Assembly (NCBI RefSeq): GCF_003480435.1
Contig: NZ_QUJB01000002.1
Location: forward strand, 1 to 54,074
DNA: 54,074 bases
From: Clostridium sp. AM30-24
GTDB lineage: Bacteria > Bacillota > Clostridia > Lachnospirales > Lachnospiraceae
Direction: 5' to 3'
In this document: positions 25,671-34,995 of the stretch, piece by piece
Layout: the number at the start of each line of letters is the position of its first letter
Numbering within the stretch: the stretch's first letter is position 1
Notes under the pieces: generated by a model
What the model saw: only the letters and a program-made list of their open reading frames with translations
The model's database searches: none
Told to the model about the DNA's origin: nothing
Made by a program: the position numbers and the translations under genes

Positions 25671-27029
25671 ATGGCAGATTATCGCAGACTGATTTCTTAT
25701 ATTTACGAGTACGAAGGAAAGCAAAAAGGAAAAAATGTGGGATTCGCGAAGCTGGAAGCCCGGAACGGGCAGTGCAGGATCAATGTGAATGTGAAGCGGA
25801 TCTATATGGGCGGAAATGCGATCGGCGTGTATCTTTTAGGGACAGGCGGACGTGAGACATTTCTCGGAAATGTGTTTGTGCGTGGCGGAAATGGGGAGTT
25901 CCGGGCAAATGTGGACGCAAGCAATGTGGAAGGGACCGGAACCGGTCTTGATACATATTTTGGTCTTGCGGTTCATGATGTGAAGAATTCCTGGCGGTGC
26001 TACAAGACGATCTGGGAGGACGCACTGGCGGCAGAAGAGGGAAATACAGGTGAGAATCCGGTTCTCTCGGTTCCTAAATTTACCGCGGAGATGCTGCCGG
26101 AATCAGAAAAGGAGATGACTCCTCAGACGGTGTCGAAGGTGGTAAAAGAGATCGAGGACGAGATCAACAAAGAGGAAGAGCGCCGGGAACAGGAGGAGAA
26201 GACTGCGCATGCGGCGGAGCTCGGGGAAGAAGTGGGGGAGACAAAGGAGATCCCATCCATACAGAACGAAAACGCTGTTTCAGACGGAGAACAACAACAG
26301 AACGAAAACAGTGAAGACCATGGAATGGTGTATCTGTCGGAAGAATCGGAAAAAATTGACGTGACAGTGAAAAAACCAGAGAATTTGTCTCAGGATGGGG
26401 GAAATATTACGTGCGGAAGCACTAAAAATCAGACTATCGATCAGGAGGTTCAGAAATCCCCGGAAACCGAAACAGATAACAGTCAAGTGGGACAGCCGCA
26501 GAGAGCACAGCGGCCAGTTATGCAGCAGCCACAGCAAAATGCGGTGCAACAGATGTCCCAGTCAGTGCGTCCTGTAGCAAATACTGCCCCCATGGTCTCC
26601 CCGGAACTCGAAAACCCGGAAGTCCTGCGCTATCTGCAGGAGACTGAAGATCTGGCGGCTGATCCGGAGAAACTCTGGGAAGAATTAAAGAAATCATACC
26701 CAAAGATCCAGCCCTTCGAGTATGAGGACGGTTGTGATATTTTGACGATCCGTCCTCAGGACATCGGAAAACTCCCGAGAGAGTGCTGGATCCACGGAAA
26801 CAACAGTTTCCTTCTCCACGGCTACTACAATTTCCGTTACCTAATCCTCGTAAAACTCGGCGGAAACAAAAAGAAAGCCCGTTACCTCTTAGGGGTTCCG
26901 GGCCACTATTACAGCAGTGAAAAATATATGGCAACGATGTTCGGCTTCCCGAATTTCGTTCTCTCCAGGCGCCAGCCGGTGGGGGATGGGCGATTTGGGT
27001 ACTGGTATACGGATCTTAGAATACGCTGA
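25671..27029 (+). CDS. Lachnospiraceae-type hypothetical protein (DUF6128-like)
   Basis: 452-aa protein. The ATG at 25671 is used; GTG at 25659 would be inside the ribosome site. The N-terminal 115 residues form a beta-rich domain (YIYEYEGKQKGKNVGFAKLE onwards, 20 residues) and the last 120, from PFEYEDGCDILTIRP to GFGYWYTD-like GRFGYWYTDL, form a second conserved domain. Between them is a long low-complexity linker rich in Glu, Gln and Asn. I recall this arrangement from Lachnospiraceae genomes, where the C-terminal part is called DUF6128, but no function is known. It has no signal peptide. Its 3' end overlaps the convergent CHR gene by 14 bp. Confidence 0.6.
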   Translation: MADYRRLISYIYEYEGKQKGKNVGFAKLEARNGQCRINVNVKRIYMGGNAIGVYLLGTGGRETFLGNVFVRGGNGEFRANVDASNVEGTGTGLDTYFGLAVHDVKNSWRCYKTIWEDALAAEEGNTGENPVLSVPKFTAEMLPESEKEMTPQTVSKVVKEIEDEINKEEERREQEEKTAHAAELGEEVGETKEIPSIQNENAVSDGEQQQNENSEDHGMVYLSEESEKIDVTVKKPENLSQDGGNITCGSTKNQTIDQEVQKSPETETDNSQVGQPQRAQRPVMQQPQQNAVQQMSQSVRPVANTAPMVSPELENPEVLRYLQETEDLAADPEKLWEELKKSYPKIQPFEYEDGCDILTIRPQDIGKLPRECWIHGNNSFLLHGYYNFRYLILVKLGGNKKKARYLLGVPGHYYSSEKYMATMFGFPNFVLSRRQPVGDGRFGYWYTDLRIR

Positions 27030-27585
27030 CGATCAGGGAAACGACGGTCTTTATAACTCCGGCCAGCACCATCACCCAGATTGGGTTCATTTTAAACTTC
27101 TGAAGCAGGACAACGCAGACAGCGAAGATCACCACAAGAAGCCAGTTTGTGTTCGCGAGGGCGATTGCTGCCTGACTGTCCCAGAACGCGGTGATGAGGA
27201 TCGAGATCCCGGCGGAGGCGATCAAAGCGACGACCGCGGGACGCAGGGAGTTTAAGATCCCCTGCAAAAGTGCCAGATTCCTGTATTTTAAGTACAGTCT
27301 GGCGATACAGGTGACGATGATGCAGGACGGCAGGATGCATCCGAAGGTGGCCGCGAGAGCGCCTCCGGTTCCCGCGATCTTTGTTCCGACAAAGGTTGCG
27401 GAATTGATGGCAATGGGTCCCGGTGTCATCTGGGAGATCGTGATCAGATCCGTGAATTCCGCCATCGAAAGCCAGTGATGGGCAGTCACGACCTGTCCCT
27501 GGATCAGCGGCATTGCCGCATACCCGCCGCCGAAGCTGAACATGCCGATCTGCAGAAAACTTAAGAAAAGCTGGAGATAGATCAT
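27016..27585 (-). CDS. Short CHR-family (chromate/sulfate) transporter, second subunit
   Basis: 189-aa membrane protein equal to half of a two-domain chromate transporter. The start is the ATG of a 4-nt overlap with the preceding subunit gene (27582-27585); the longer frame to 27708 has no support. Signatures: FSFGGGYAAMPLIQ near the N-terminus and SQMTPGPIAINSATFVG, both typical CHR motifs, then four or five helices. Short CHR proteins work as pairs in opposite membrane orientation. Known members move chromate or sulfate, so here sulfate is the likely cargo given the sulfatase in the same operon. It is the last gene of the leftward operon and meets the DUF6128-like gene tail to tail. Confidence 0.85.
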   Translation of the reverse strand: MIYLQLFLSFLQIGMFSFGGGYAAMPLIQGQVVTAHHWLSMAEFTDLITISQMTPGPIAINSATFVGTKIAGTGGALAATFGCILPSCIIVTCIARLYLKYRNLALLQGILNSLRPAVVALIASAGISILITAFWDSQAAIALANTNWLLVVIFAVCVVLLQKFKMNPIWVMVLAGVIKTVVSLIVSVF

Positions 27586-28148
27586 TTTTTTGCGCTCCTT
27601 TCCGCCGCAAGTGTCCGCAGCGCACCGATCAGCCCGCAGGCGATGACAACGAAGACGACGTTGACATGAAAAACGCAGGAAGCAAGAAATGCGGCAGCCA
27701 TGATGCACATGGAGACGGCATTCTTCCCGTGGACGATTCCAGCTCCCATCTCATATGTCACAGAGGCGATCACAGCCCCGACACCGGCCTGCATGCCGGA
27801 AAGCATCTGACTGACGATAAAGTTGTCGCGGAACACGTTGTAGCAGACCGAGATCAGGGAGATAATGAGAAACGGAGGGATGATCGTGCCGATGATCGCC
27901 GTGACTACGCCGGTCATCCCAGCCAGTTTATAACCGACCACGATTGCCCCGTTGACGGCGATCGGTCCCGGAGCTGACTGCGCGATCGCAACGAGATCCA
28001 ACATCTCGTTTTCCTCGATCCAGTGGTATTCATCTACAAATTTTTTCTTCATCAAGGTCACGATCACATATCCCCCGCCAAACGTAAAAGCACTGAGATA
28101 CAGGGTCGAGACGAAAAGTTTCATAAGAATTTTCTTTCTATTTTCCAT
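27582..28148 (-). CDS. Short CHR-family (chromate/sulfate) transporter, first subunit
   Basis: 188-aa partner of the following CHR protein, with the parallel motifs FTFGGGYVIVTLMKK and AQSAPGPIAVNGAIVVGYK and about five membrane segments. It starts 11 nt after the sulfatase-maturase gene ends, so it is part of the tct-sulfatase operon. Two short genes in ATGA overlap are the usual layout of heterodimeric CHR transporters. Export of sulfate set free by the cytoplasmic sulfatase is my inference; the family is also known to carry chromate. Confidence 0.87.
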   Translation of the reverse strand: MENRKKILMKLFVSTLYLSAFTFGGGYVIVTLMKKKFVDEYHWIEENEMLDLVAIAQSAPGPIAVNGAIVVGYKLAGMTGVVTAIIGTIIPPFLIISLISVCYNVFRDNFIVSQMLSGMQAGVGAVIASVTYEMGAGIVHGKNAVSMCIMAAAFLASCVFHVNVVFVVIACGLIGALRTLAAERSAKK

Positions 28149-28159
28149 AATCCTTCCTT

Positions 28160-29263
28160 TTAGCCGGGTATTCCGGCAGCAATCTGCATGAGCGGGCGGA
28201 GCGCGTGGTCCAGGAACGCCTGATAACCACAGAATGTATCACCAGGCATACATGCAGTTTCCCGCTGCATGCGTTTACATCCGCCGCCACAAAATTTTCG
28301 ATACTGACAGGCGGAACATAATTCCGGAAGCAGATCTCTGACCTTACATGGAGACACTGCGGACTTTTCATAGATCGTCCGCAGAGAGTCAGAAACCAGG
28401 CTGCCGAGCCGGAACTGGTCGAGACAGTAGAAATCGCAGGGATAAGCGCTTCCGTCCGCTTCCACGACGATCTGGGGCTGGCAGTACCCGCTGATTCCGC
28501 AGGAAGTCACGAGCCCCTTTGCAAGCAACTGAAGAAGATCGTCAAATAGCTTGATGCTCCGGTAATTTCCCGTGGCGAAATCCCGGTACCAGAGATCAAA
28601 AAGATCAGAATAAAAGTGAAAAAAGCGTTCCGGGGTCAGGGCATATGCGGAAGAGCCGGGAGAATTGAGATCTCCAAGGCAGGGGGTAAACTGGATATAA
28701 GACAGATCCAGCTTTTTGATTTGTGCCCAGACCTTCGCGGGATGTCTTGCTGTCTGCCGCGTCAAGGTGCAGAGCACGTTATGCTCGATGTGATATTTCT
28801 TCAACAGGGAGATGGAACGAAGAACCTGTTCGTACGTTCCTTGTCCGGCTGTGTCGACCCGGACCGCGTCGTGGCTTTCCGGGAGAATATCCAGGGAGAT
28901 TCCGATGAGAAACCCGTATTTGGCAAGAAACTTGCACCAGTCATCATCCAGAAGAATTCCGTTGGTCTGAAGGGTATAGTTTATATGGATATTTCGTTTT
29001 TTTCCCGCAATATACTGTACCAGATTCCGGTAAAAAGGAAGTCCCGCAAGCATCGGTTCACCGCCCTGAAATGACAGTGTTAGATAGTCCCCATCATCAA
29101 GATCTATAAATATATGATCCATGACAGCGGTCATTGCGGACTCTTTCATGACTCCGAAAGAGGAAACCTCTCTGAGACTCGTAATATCCGCATAAAAACA
29201 GTATTTACAGCGTAGATTGCAGAGTGAAGATGCCGGTTTCAGCATGATGGTCAGGTGTTTCAT
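28160..29263 (-). CDS. Anaerobic sulfatase-maturating enzyme (radical SAM, SPASM)
   Basis: 367-aa radical SAM enzyme that oxidises the active-site Cys (or Ser) of sulfatases to formylglycine in the cytoplasm. The S-adenosylmethionine cluster motif is C15-x3-C19-x2-C22 (CNLRCKYC). FQGGEPMLAG, the TNG motif in LQTNG and the C-terminal SPASM cysteines (CGISGYC, CDFYC, CSACQYRKFCGGGC, later one more Cys) are all present, so both auxiliary clusters should form. It is in the same operon as a Cys-type sulfatase, its evident substrate. It lies 44 nt behind the regulator gene and 11 nt ahead of the CHR transporter pair. Confidence 0.92.
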   Translation of the reverse strand: MKHLTIMLKPASSLCNLRCKYCFYADITSLREVSSFGVMKESAMTAVMDHIFIDLDDGDYLTLSFQGGEPMLAGLPFYRNLVQYIAGKKRNIHINYTLQTNGILLDDDWCKFLAKYGFLIGISLDILPESHDAVRVDTAGQGTYEQVLRSISLLKKYHIEHNVLCTLTRQTARHPAKVWAQIKKLDLSYIQFTPCLGDLNSPGSSAYALTPERFFHFYSDLFDLWYRDFATGNYRSIKLFDDLLQLLAKGLVTSCGISGYCQPQIVVEADGSAYPCDFYCLDQFRLGSLVSDSLRTIYEKSAVSPCKVRDLLPELCSACQYRKFCGGGCKRMQRETACMPGDTFCGYQAFLDHALRPLMQIAAGIPG

Positions 29264-29307
29264 GGTTTTGCTCTCCTCAAAAACATTTTCCTTTTGGACT
29301 CATTATG

Positions 29308-30426
29308 TCATAATTTCCGGATGGAACGCCACTCATAGATCCGCAGATCCATGAGATATGAGTATCCGTTTCCGCAGTATTCATGATTCTGAATCATCTT
29401 TAGCAGGCGTTTGCCAACCTGAATTCCCATATCATAACCCGGATGAATGGAACAGGTAATTCCACTGCGTTCCCAGTCTTGACCGGAATAGTCAAAGCAG
29501 ACCAGAGAATAATCGTTTGGGACGGATTTACCGTTTTCCTGAAGAAAATGCAGGACAGACTGCAGGATCATGTAGTTGCAGCAGACAATGGCGGTACACT
29601 TCGGAAGTCCCTTTAAGAACTTGCCGATTTCCTTGTAGAATCCATCGGCATGGGCTTCGTTGGAAATACACCATTTGATGTAATCATCCTCGAATTTCAG
29701 TCCTGCGCTGCGGAGAGAGCCTACATAACCACGGAACTTTTCAATGCTCTGATAATTGTCGTAGACGAAGATCCCGGCAATTTTTTTGTGCCCCGCTCTG
29801 GTTAAAAGACCGATCAATTCTCTGGCGCATTTGTAGTCATTGTTAATCACGCGGGGATAATTTAATTCTTTATAGTAGTTGTTGTAAAAGATGACCGGGA
29901 TCTTTTTCGCAAAGATGTTCCGATAGCAGTCAAGATTGGGATTTAAGAGACTTGCCTTTACCCCGTCCACAATAAACCCGTCGAATCCCTGATGTGCTAC
30001 CACATCGAGACAGTTTCTCTCGTTGGAAAATTTATTGTCTGTAAAAAAGATCTGAAGATCTACGTCTGTGTCAGACATCACATCACGGATCCCATCGATC
30101 AGGCGGGAATTTGCGTGAGAGTCCTGCCCTTGAAGGATCAGTCCGATCTTATATTCAGCGTTTAAACTTCTGGCGGGTCCGGAAACGGCGGCATCTTTAT
30201 TGATGTAGGTTCCACTTCCCTTGACACGGGTAACGAGATTTTCCTCGACGAGCCGTGCCATGGCGGCACGTACTGTTTCGCGGCTTACATCCAGTCTGCG
30301 GCAGAGTTCATTTTCAGATGGAAGCCTCTGGTTGGAAGAAAATTTATTTTCATCGATGTAAGCCCGAAGCCAGTTGTAAATTTTATCGGCCTTTTTCCGG
30401 CCTGGCTGTATACCAGAATCAAGCAT
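29308..30426 (-). CDS. GntR/LacI hybrid transcriptional regulator (AraR-like)
   Basis: 372-aa regulator: N-terminal GntR winged helix (about residues 10-75, with LPSENELCRRLDVSRETVR as the core, 19 residues) joined to a LacI-type periplasmic-binding domain (from about 95) that senses a small ligand. I start it at 30426, 7 nt after an AGGGGGGA site, not at the longer frame to 30510. It lies inside the operon between the sulfatase and the maturase genes and most likely controls it. A perfect ATCTTGT-GAT-ACAAGAT dyad near the operon promoter (34996-35012) is its best operator candidate. Ligand unknown, perhaps the sulfated substrate or its desulfated product. Confidence 0.87.
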   Translation of the reverse strand: MLDSGIQPGRKKADKIYNWLRAYIDENKFSSNQRLPSENELCRRLDVSRETVRAAMARLVEENLVTRVKGSGTYINKDAAVSGPARSLNAEYKIGLILQGQDSHANSRLIDGIRDVMSDTDVDLQIFFTDNKFSNERNCLDVVAHQGFDGFIVDGVKASLLNPNLDCYRNIFAKKIPVIFYNNYYKELNYPRVINNDYKCARELIGLLTRAGHKKIAGIFVYDNYQSIEKFRGYVGSLRSAGLKFEDDYIKWCISNEAHADGFYKEIGKFLKGLPKCTAIVCCNYMILQSVLHFLQENGKSVPNDYSLVCFDYSGQDWERSGITCSIHPGYDMGIQVGKRLLKMIQNHEYCGNGYSYLMDLRIYEWRSIRKL

Positions 30427-30509
30427 ATGGAGTCCCCCCTGACAAAAATCCGGCAAAACACACTGACAGCATGTCCTGCCGGATGATACATCCCAGTTGT
30501 TTTGCGGCA

Positions 30510-31868
30510 TTACGCCTGATCAACGATTACTGGCCGCGTATGCTCCGCTTTTTCGATCCATGCGAGCAGCTTCTCTCTCATTTTCAGACGAACAGAGTCA
30601 TAAGCATGGTCATGGATCAGATTTGTAAGTTCATATGGATCCTTTTTCAGATCGTAGAGAAAATCGTCTGCGTAGAGGTCTGCGGACGCGTATTCCCCGC
30701 CGTTCTTTCCCGGCGCATATACCGCGTACATGTAGTCCTCGGTGCGAATCGAACGGCCGACACGGCTTTCGGAGATCTGTGAATAAACTTCGTTAGCTCT
30801 ATTATCGGTCTTTCCCTGAACTACGTCAAGAAGATTCTCACCGATCATGGCATCGCCGACATCGACCCCGGCGATGGCTAAGATCGTTTTTGGAAGGCTT
30901 TCCGTGCTGACGAGTTCCGTGATTTCTTTTCCGCCTTTGAACGCACCGCCGGCGATCACGAGTGGGACATGGGTGGCGGCATCGTGACAGCTCCGCTTAT
31001 AATCGTCATAGCCGTTTAAATGCTCATCGGTGTTTCTGGTCTTAAAGTGGGAACCATGATCGGAGGCAAAGATGATCACTGTATTATCGTAAAGTCCCTC
31101 TTCTTTCAGGCGATTTACAAGTCTCCCGAGATTTTCATCAAGACTTGCGCATTGACCGAGGTAATCAGGATATTCTTCGGCAGCATTTCCCTTTAAAGCG
31201 GCGAGATCGCCCGGAAGAACGAAATCCTTATATTTTTCTTTGGAACCGGCAGGTCCTTCGTAATGATTGTGGTCGTTCTGATGATGCGGTTCAATCTGGG
31301 AAACCGTCATGAAAAATGGTTTTTTCCGGTCATACTGATCAAAGAACTGAAGAGCCAGATCTGTGATGCAGTCCGGACGATAGCCCTTAAAATCGATCTG
31401 GTTATTGTTCTCATCAAACACATATCCATCATATCCGTGGGAGGTGAATTCCAGCACATCGGCCGCCCGCCAGAATCCGGTATATCCGCCGCGGAGTTCC
31501 TTCGGCACAGCGGTGATCGTGTGATCGATGGTCGGCGGTTTTTCAAGCTCACCGTCGCTTGCGAGATGCCATTTTCCGATATAAGCTGTCTCGTAACCGG
31601 CTTCCTCGATATAATTCGCGAGAGTTTTTACGTTCTTCGGAAGCATGATATTGTTGCGGAAACAGCCTGTTTCTGTCGGATACTTTCCGGTCTGGAATAA
31701 TGCCCGGCAGGGACCGCATACCGGCTGCGGGGAAAAGGCGTTGTCGAATTTTACACCGCCCGCAGCCAGTGTGTCGAGATTCGGAGTGATATCTAACGGC
31801 TGTCCAAAACAGCCGCAGGTATCTGCCCTCTGCTGGTCAGTAAAATAGAAGATGATGTTTTCTCTCAT
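30510..31868 (-). CDS. Cys-type sulfatase, cytoplasmic
   Basis: 452-aa sulfatase of the alkaline-phosphatase superfamily. The first metal-binding stretch is YFTDQQRADTCGC; the formylglycine site is C51-G-P-C-R55 followed by ALFQTGKYP, matching C-x-P-x-R; GKWHL and FASDHGSHF supply further active-site residues. There is no signal peptide, so hydrolysis happens inside the cell. It starts 2 nt after the tctA stop and shares its operon with the maturase that would make its formylglycine. Substrate: a sulfate ester taken up by the tct carrier, probably carrying a carboxylate; the exact compound is unknown. Confidence 0.9.
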   Translation of the reverse strand: MRENIIFYFTDQQRADTCGCFGQPLDITPNLDTLAAGGVKFDNAFSPQPVCGPCRALFQTGKYPTETGCFRNNIMLPKNVKTLANYIEEAGYETAYIGKWHLASDGELEKPPTIDHTITAVPKELRGGYTGFWRAADVLEFTSHGYDGYVFDENNNQIDFKGYRPDCITDLALQFFDQYDRKKPFFMTVSQIEPHHQNDHNHYEGPAGSKEKYKDFVLPGDLAALKGNAAEEYPDYLGQCASLDENLGRLVNRLKEEGLYDNTVIIFASDHGSHFKTRNTDEHLNGYDDYKRSCHDAATHVPLVIAGGAFKGGKEITELVSTESLPKTILAIAGVDVGDAMIGENLLDVVQGKTDNRANEVYSQISESRVGRSIRTEDYMYAVYAPGKNGGEYASADLYADDFLYDLKKDPYELTNLIHDHAYDSVRLKMREKLLAWIEKAEHTRPVIVDQA

Positions 31869-31870
31869 GG

Positions 31871-33367
31871 TTAAGCCCCTTTCTGAACGTTCCGGTCCCG
31901 TAATTTGCTTCGGATGATCATTGCTACAGCGCCGATGATCAGGATGATAAATGCGATGCAGTATGGACTGCTGACAAAAATGGAAGGATTTCCTTCTGAG
32001 ATCAGGAGTGCCCGGCGGAAGTTTGTTTCTGTCATGTTTCCGAGAACAAGACCGAGTAGGATCGGAACAGTCGGAAAATCGAGCTTATAGAGAAGCCACG
32101 CGATGACTGCGAACGTCAGGGTAACGGCAACGTCAAAGTAAGATTTATTGACAGAGTAAGCGCCTGCAAAGCAGAAGATCACGATGATCGGAGTCAGGAT
32201 CTCCTGCGGGATCGATACGACTTTGGCAAAAAGCTTTGTCAGATATTTGCCCTGTAAAAGCATGAACAGGTTGACGAAGAGCAGTCCGAGCATGATAGCG
32301 TACATGATATCGCCCTGGGTCGTGAACAGGCTCAAACCAGGATTCAGTCCATTGATCATAAGCGCGGAAAGCATGATCGCGACACAGCCGTCGCCCGGGA
32401 TACCGAGTGTAAGAAGCGGGATCAGTGTAGCGCCGGTAACCGCGTTGTTGGCGCTTTCTGCCGCTGCGATTCCCTCAACAGAGCCGTGACCGAATTCTTC
32501 TTTATGTCTGGACATATTTTTCGCTACATCATAGCTGAACCAGGATGCCATGGAAGCGCCGGTACCCGGAATGATTCCGATGATGACACCGATGATGGAA
32601 GAGAGCAGCGCCGGGCGGGCCATGCGCTTGTACTCGTCCTTTGTGATCTTTCCGTCATCCATGATCTTTGAGGTGTCAAGCTTCAGACGGTTCGGTTTTA
32701 ACTCCGCCTTTTTCAGGATCTCGATCAGGGCAAAGAGACCGATGAGGCAGATCGCTAGATCAAGTCCGAGATAAAGTCTGGAAATTCCGAAGGTAAACCG
32801 GTCATAGCTTGTCTGCGGGTCAGCGCCGATGCAGGAGATAAATAAGCCCAGGCAGGCTGAGATGATCCCTTTGATCATGCTTTTACCGGAGATTCCGGCG
32901 ATGATCGTGAGCCCAAAGACACAGACAAGGAAGTACTCGGCAGTTCCGATGTTTGCTGCGACCTTTGCAACCTGGGGAGCCAGAAATAAAAGAGTCAGTG
33001 CGGAGAAGATCCCGCCGAAGGTGGACGCGTAAAGGGCAATCTTCAACGCTGCCTTGGTACGGCCTTTTTCTGACATCGGATGACCATCCAGCATGGTGGT
33101 CGCCGCGTGGGGAGTACCCGGTGTATTGATCAGAATTGCAGATACGCTGCCGCCGTATCCGCCGGCACAGTAGATTCCAAGAAGAAACATCATGCCGGGG
33201 ATCGCCGTCATCTTGTAGGTAAACGGCAGGAACAGGATGATGCAGAGAATAACAGTCAGACCGGGAATCGCCGCGAAGACGGAACCGATGAAGACACCCA
33301 GGTTGATCCAGATGAAATTTTCAACGGTAAACAGCATTTTCATAGCAGGGATGATATATTGGAGCAT
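31871..33367 (-). CDS. tctA: Tripartite tricarboxylate transporter large permease (TctA)
   Basis: 498-aa inner-membrane protein with 11-12 helices, the large subunit of binding-protein-dependent secondary carriers of the TTT family. Hallmarks are GGYGGSVSAILINTPGTP near residue 70 and the parallel GIIPGTGASMASWFSYD with LTLGIPGDG in the second half. A GGAGGAAC site precedes the start. It lies 16 nt after tctB and 2 nt before the sulfatase gene. TTT carriers take up carboxylated compounds such as citrate; in this operon a sulfated acid is likely. Confidence 0.93.
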   Translation of the reverse strand: MLQYIIPAMKMLFTVENFIWINLGVFIGSVFAAIPGLTVILCIILFLPFTYKMTAIPGMMFLLGIYCAGGYGGSVSAILINTPGTPHAATTMLDGHPMSEKGRTKAALKIALYASTFGGIFSALTLLFLAPQVAKVAANIGTAEYFLVCVFGLTIIAGISGKSMIKGIISACLGLFISCIGADPQTSYDRFTFGISRLYLGLDLAICLIGLFALIEILKKAELKPNRLKLDTSKIMDDGKITKDEYKRMARPALLSSIIGVIIGIIPGTGASMASWFSYDVAKNMSRHKEEFGHGSVEGIAAAESANNAVTGATLIPLLTLGIPGDGCVAIMLSALMINGLNPGLSLFTTQGDIMYAIMLGLLFVNLFMLLQGKYLTKLFAKVVSIPQEILTPIIVIFCFAGAYSVNKSYFDVAVTLTFAVIAWLLYKLDFPTVPILLGLVLGNMTETNFRRALLISEGNPSIFVSSPYCIAFIILIIGAVAMIIRSKLRDRNVQKGA

Positions 33368-33383
33368 ATTCTGTTCCTCCTTT

Positions 33384-33884
33384 CTAAAATTTTACGTTCA
33401 GACCGAAACGGAATGCCGCCCAGATGAGCACGGCCATTCCGATGGTGATCGCATAGTAGGACCGTTTTTTGCAGCGGAAATAGACAAGGAACGCAATGGA
33501 GCAGAAAATTGCTCCCAGAACAAACAGATCCGTGATCCGGCAGATGAAATAAGTGATAAAAAGGATCGTCAGGATCATGAGTGCCTTCACCTCAGTCAGA
33601 AGATTAAAGGTGCTGACTTGAACCGGCTGTTTTTTTGAAATTTTAATGATATTCTGGATGATGAGGACTGCACTGCAGATCATCATGAGTGAAAAAAGAA
33701 GCTTTGGGAAGACGCGCCCGTTTATGACATCATTTTCGGAAATCGGCACCTGAGATGGTAGCATGAAAAACAGGACAGCGCCCAGGAGAAAGAACAGGAT
33801 GGATCCGGCGAGGTCGGTTGGGATCGAAATTTCTTTTTCCTTCATGCGTGTTGCGAGCTCATCTAATTTTTTCTCGTTAAACAT
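33384..33884 (-). CDS. tctB: Tripartite tricarboxylate transporter small permease (TctB)
   Basis: 166-aa membrane protein with four hydrophobic segments, the poorly conserved small subunit of TTT carriers. The ATG at 33884 is preceded by AAAGGAGAA; the longer frame to 33932 enters the upstream hairpin and is rejected. Identity rests mainly on its place between tctC and tctA and on its topology (a TctB-like pattern with LFSLMMICSAVLIIQNI). Confidence 0.85.
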   Translation of the reverse strand: MFNEKKLDELATRMKEKEISIPTDLAGSILFFLLGAVLFFMLPSQVPISENDVINGRVFPKLLFSLMMICSAVLIIQNIIKISKKQPVQVSTFNLLTEVKALMILTILFITYFICRITDLFVLGAIFCSIAFLVYFRCKKRSYYAITIGMAVLIWAAFRFGLNVKF

Positions 33885-33934
33885 AAGATTTTCTCCTTTC
33901 CGCGGAACGTGCCGCAGGATATCCGGAATCATAG

Positions 33935-33968
33935 AATAAAAGCGGGATGCCGCTTTTGCAGCATCCCG
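33935..33968 (-). terminator. Attenuating hairpin between tctC and tctB
   Basis: CGGGATGC (33943-33950) and GCATCCCG (33961-33968) form a perfect 8-bp stem with a 10-nt loop, and the minus strand continues CTTTTATT. Partial termination here would raise binding protein over permease levels. Confidence 0.8.
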
Positions 33969-33983
33969 GTTTTGAAAAGTTAC

Positions 33984-34946
33984 TTACTGGACAACCAGGT
34001 CTTTGTACTCATTTACGATATCCTGTACATTCTGGATATGTTCAAGAACCTGATCATTTGTCATTGTATCAACTTCAAGAAGCATCGTGTCGGAAAGCCA
34101 CTCGGTAACGCTCTTATCTGCGAGAATCTTGTCATAGAGTTCTTTTAACTCGGCAACTTTCTTCGCGTCAGTACCTTTTCTCGCGAGGATCAGGCAGCGG
34201 TTTCTGAAGTATGGATAACCGTATTTGCCAACACCCTCAACTCCTGCGAACGGACCATCGGCAATGTCTTCACCGTCGAACGCGCACACGATGGTAACGC
34301 CGCCCTGCTGATAGGTTTCAAGGATCTGGGACTGGTGGGAGACTGCGAAGTTTGTCTCGCCCTTTGCAACTGCCTGTGCAGCCTCAGCAGCAGAGCTATA
34401 GGCAACGATCTTGATCTGGTCACCGTATCCCATTGAGCCGAATAATGCGGCTGCGAGGAATGCTTCAGAACCGGTTGCGCCGTTTGCGGCGATGGAGATC
34501 TGATTTCCTGTCTCCATGTATGTCTTCAAATCATCAATATTCTTGATATTGAGCTTGGAATCAGCAGACATAACGAAAACGGAAGAATACAGGTTTTCAA
34601 CAAACTCGAAATCATCGTAAGTGAACTGCATCTTTGCCGGATCAAGAATGGAGGTGATGGAGAAAAGTCCCTCACCTGCGAAAACGAGTTCCGGATCGTT
34701 TGCTTTCGTTTCAGCAACCCAGCTATTTACCGTTGCCGCGTCACCCTTTACTGCGTCAGCGACGAGAATGATCTTATCAGAATAAGTATTTGAAAGACTT
34801 GCTGCCTTCTGGCTTACCATAGCAGCGACTCCGGAAGGAGCCCAGGGACATGTGACCGTCCATGTAACCGCCTTTTCCGAACATCCCACGAGTGACATAG
34901 CCACCGTCATAACGGCGAGACCGAGTGCTAATAATTTTTTCTTCAT
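33984..34946 (-). CDS. tctC: TTT carrier substrate-binding lipoprotein (TctC/BugT family)
   Basis: 320-aa solute-binding lipoprotein. The signal peptide ends in LVGC (Cys22). The fold is of the Bug type, with TVTCPWAPSGVAA at the ligand end, ISIAANGATGSEAF and LAKGE-like VAKGETNFAVSHQ in the second lobe. An AAGGAGAGA site precedes the start. It is the first and probably most highly expressed gene of the operon, cut off by the hairpin at 33935. Bug proteins usually hold a carboxylate of the ligand, supporting a sulfated carboxylic acid as substrate. Confidence 0.9.
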   Translation of the reverse strand: MKKKLLALGLAVMTVAMSLVGCSEKAVTWTVTCPWAPSGVAAMVSQKAASLSNTYSDKIILVADAVKGDAATVNSWVAETKANDPELVFAGEGLFSITSILDPAKMQFTYDDFEFVENLYSSVFVMSADSKLNIKNIDDLKTYMETGNQISIAANGATGSEAFLAAALFGSMGYGDQIKIVAYSSAAEAAQAVAKGETNFAVSHQSQILETYQQGGVTIVCAFDGEDIADGPFAGVEGVGKYGYPYFRNRCLILARKGTDAKKVAELKELYDKILADKSVTEWLSDTMLLEVDTMTNDQVLEHIQNVQDIVNEYKDLVVQ

Positions 34947-34995
34947 ACTATCTCTCCTTTGTTAAAAATTGATGATTCATGAGTGCTTTTCTCGT

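Noticed and set aside
27586..27708. Longer N-terminus for the second CHR subunit
   Set aside because: The extra 41 residues are Cys/Arg-rich shadow of the upstream gene; the ATGA overlap at 27582-27585 gives the natural start.
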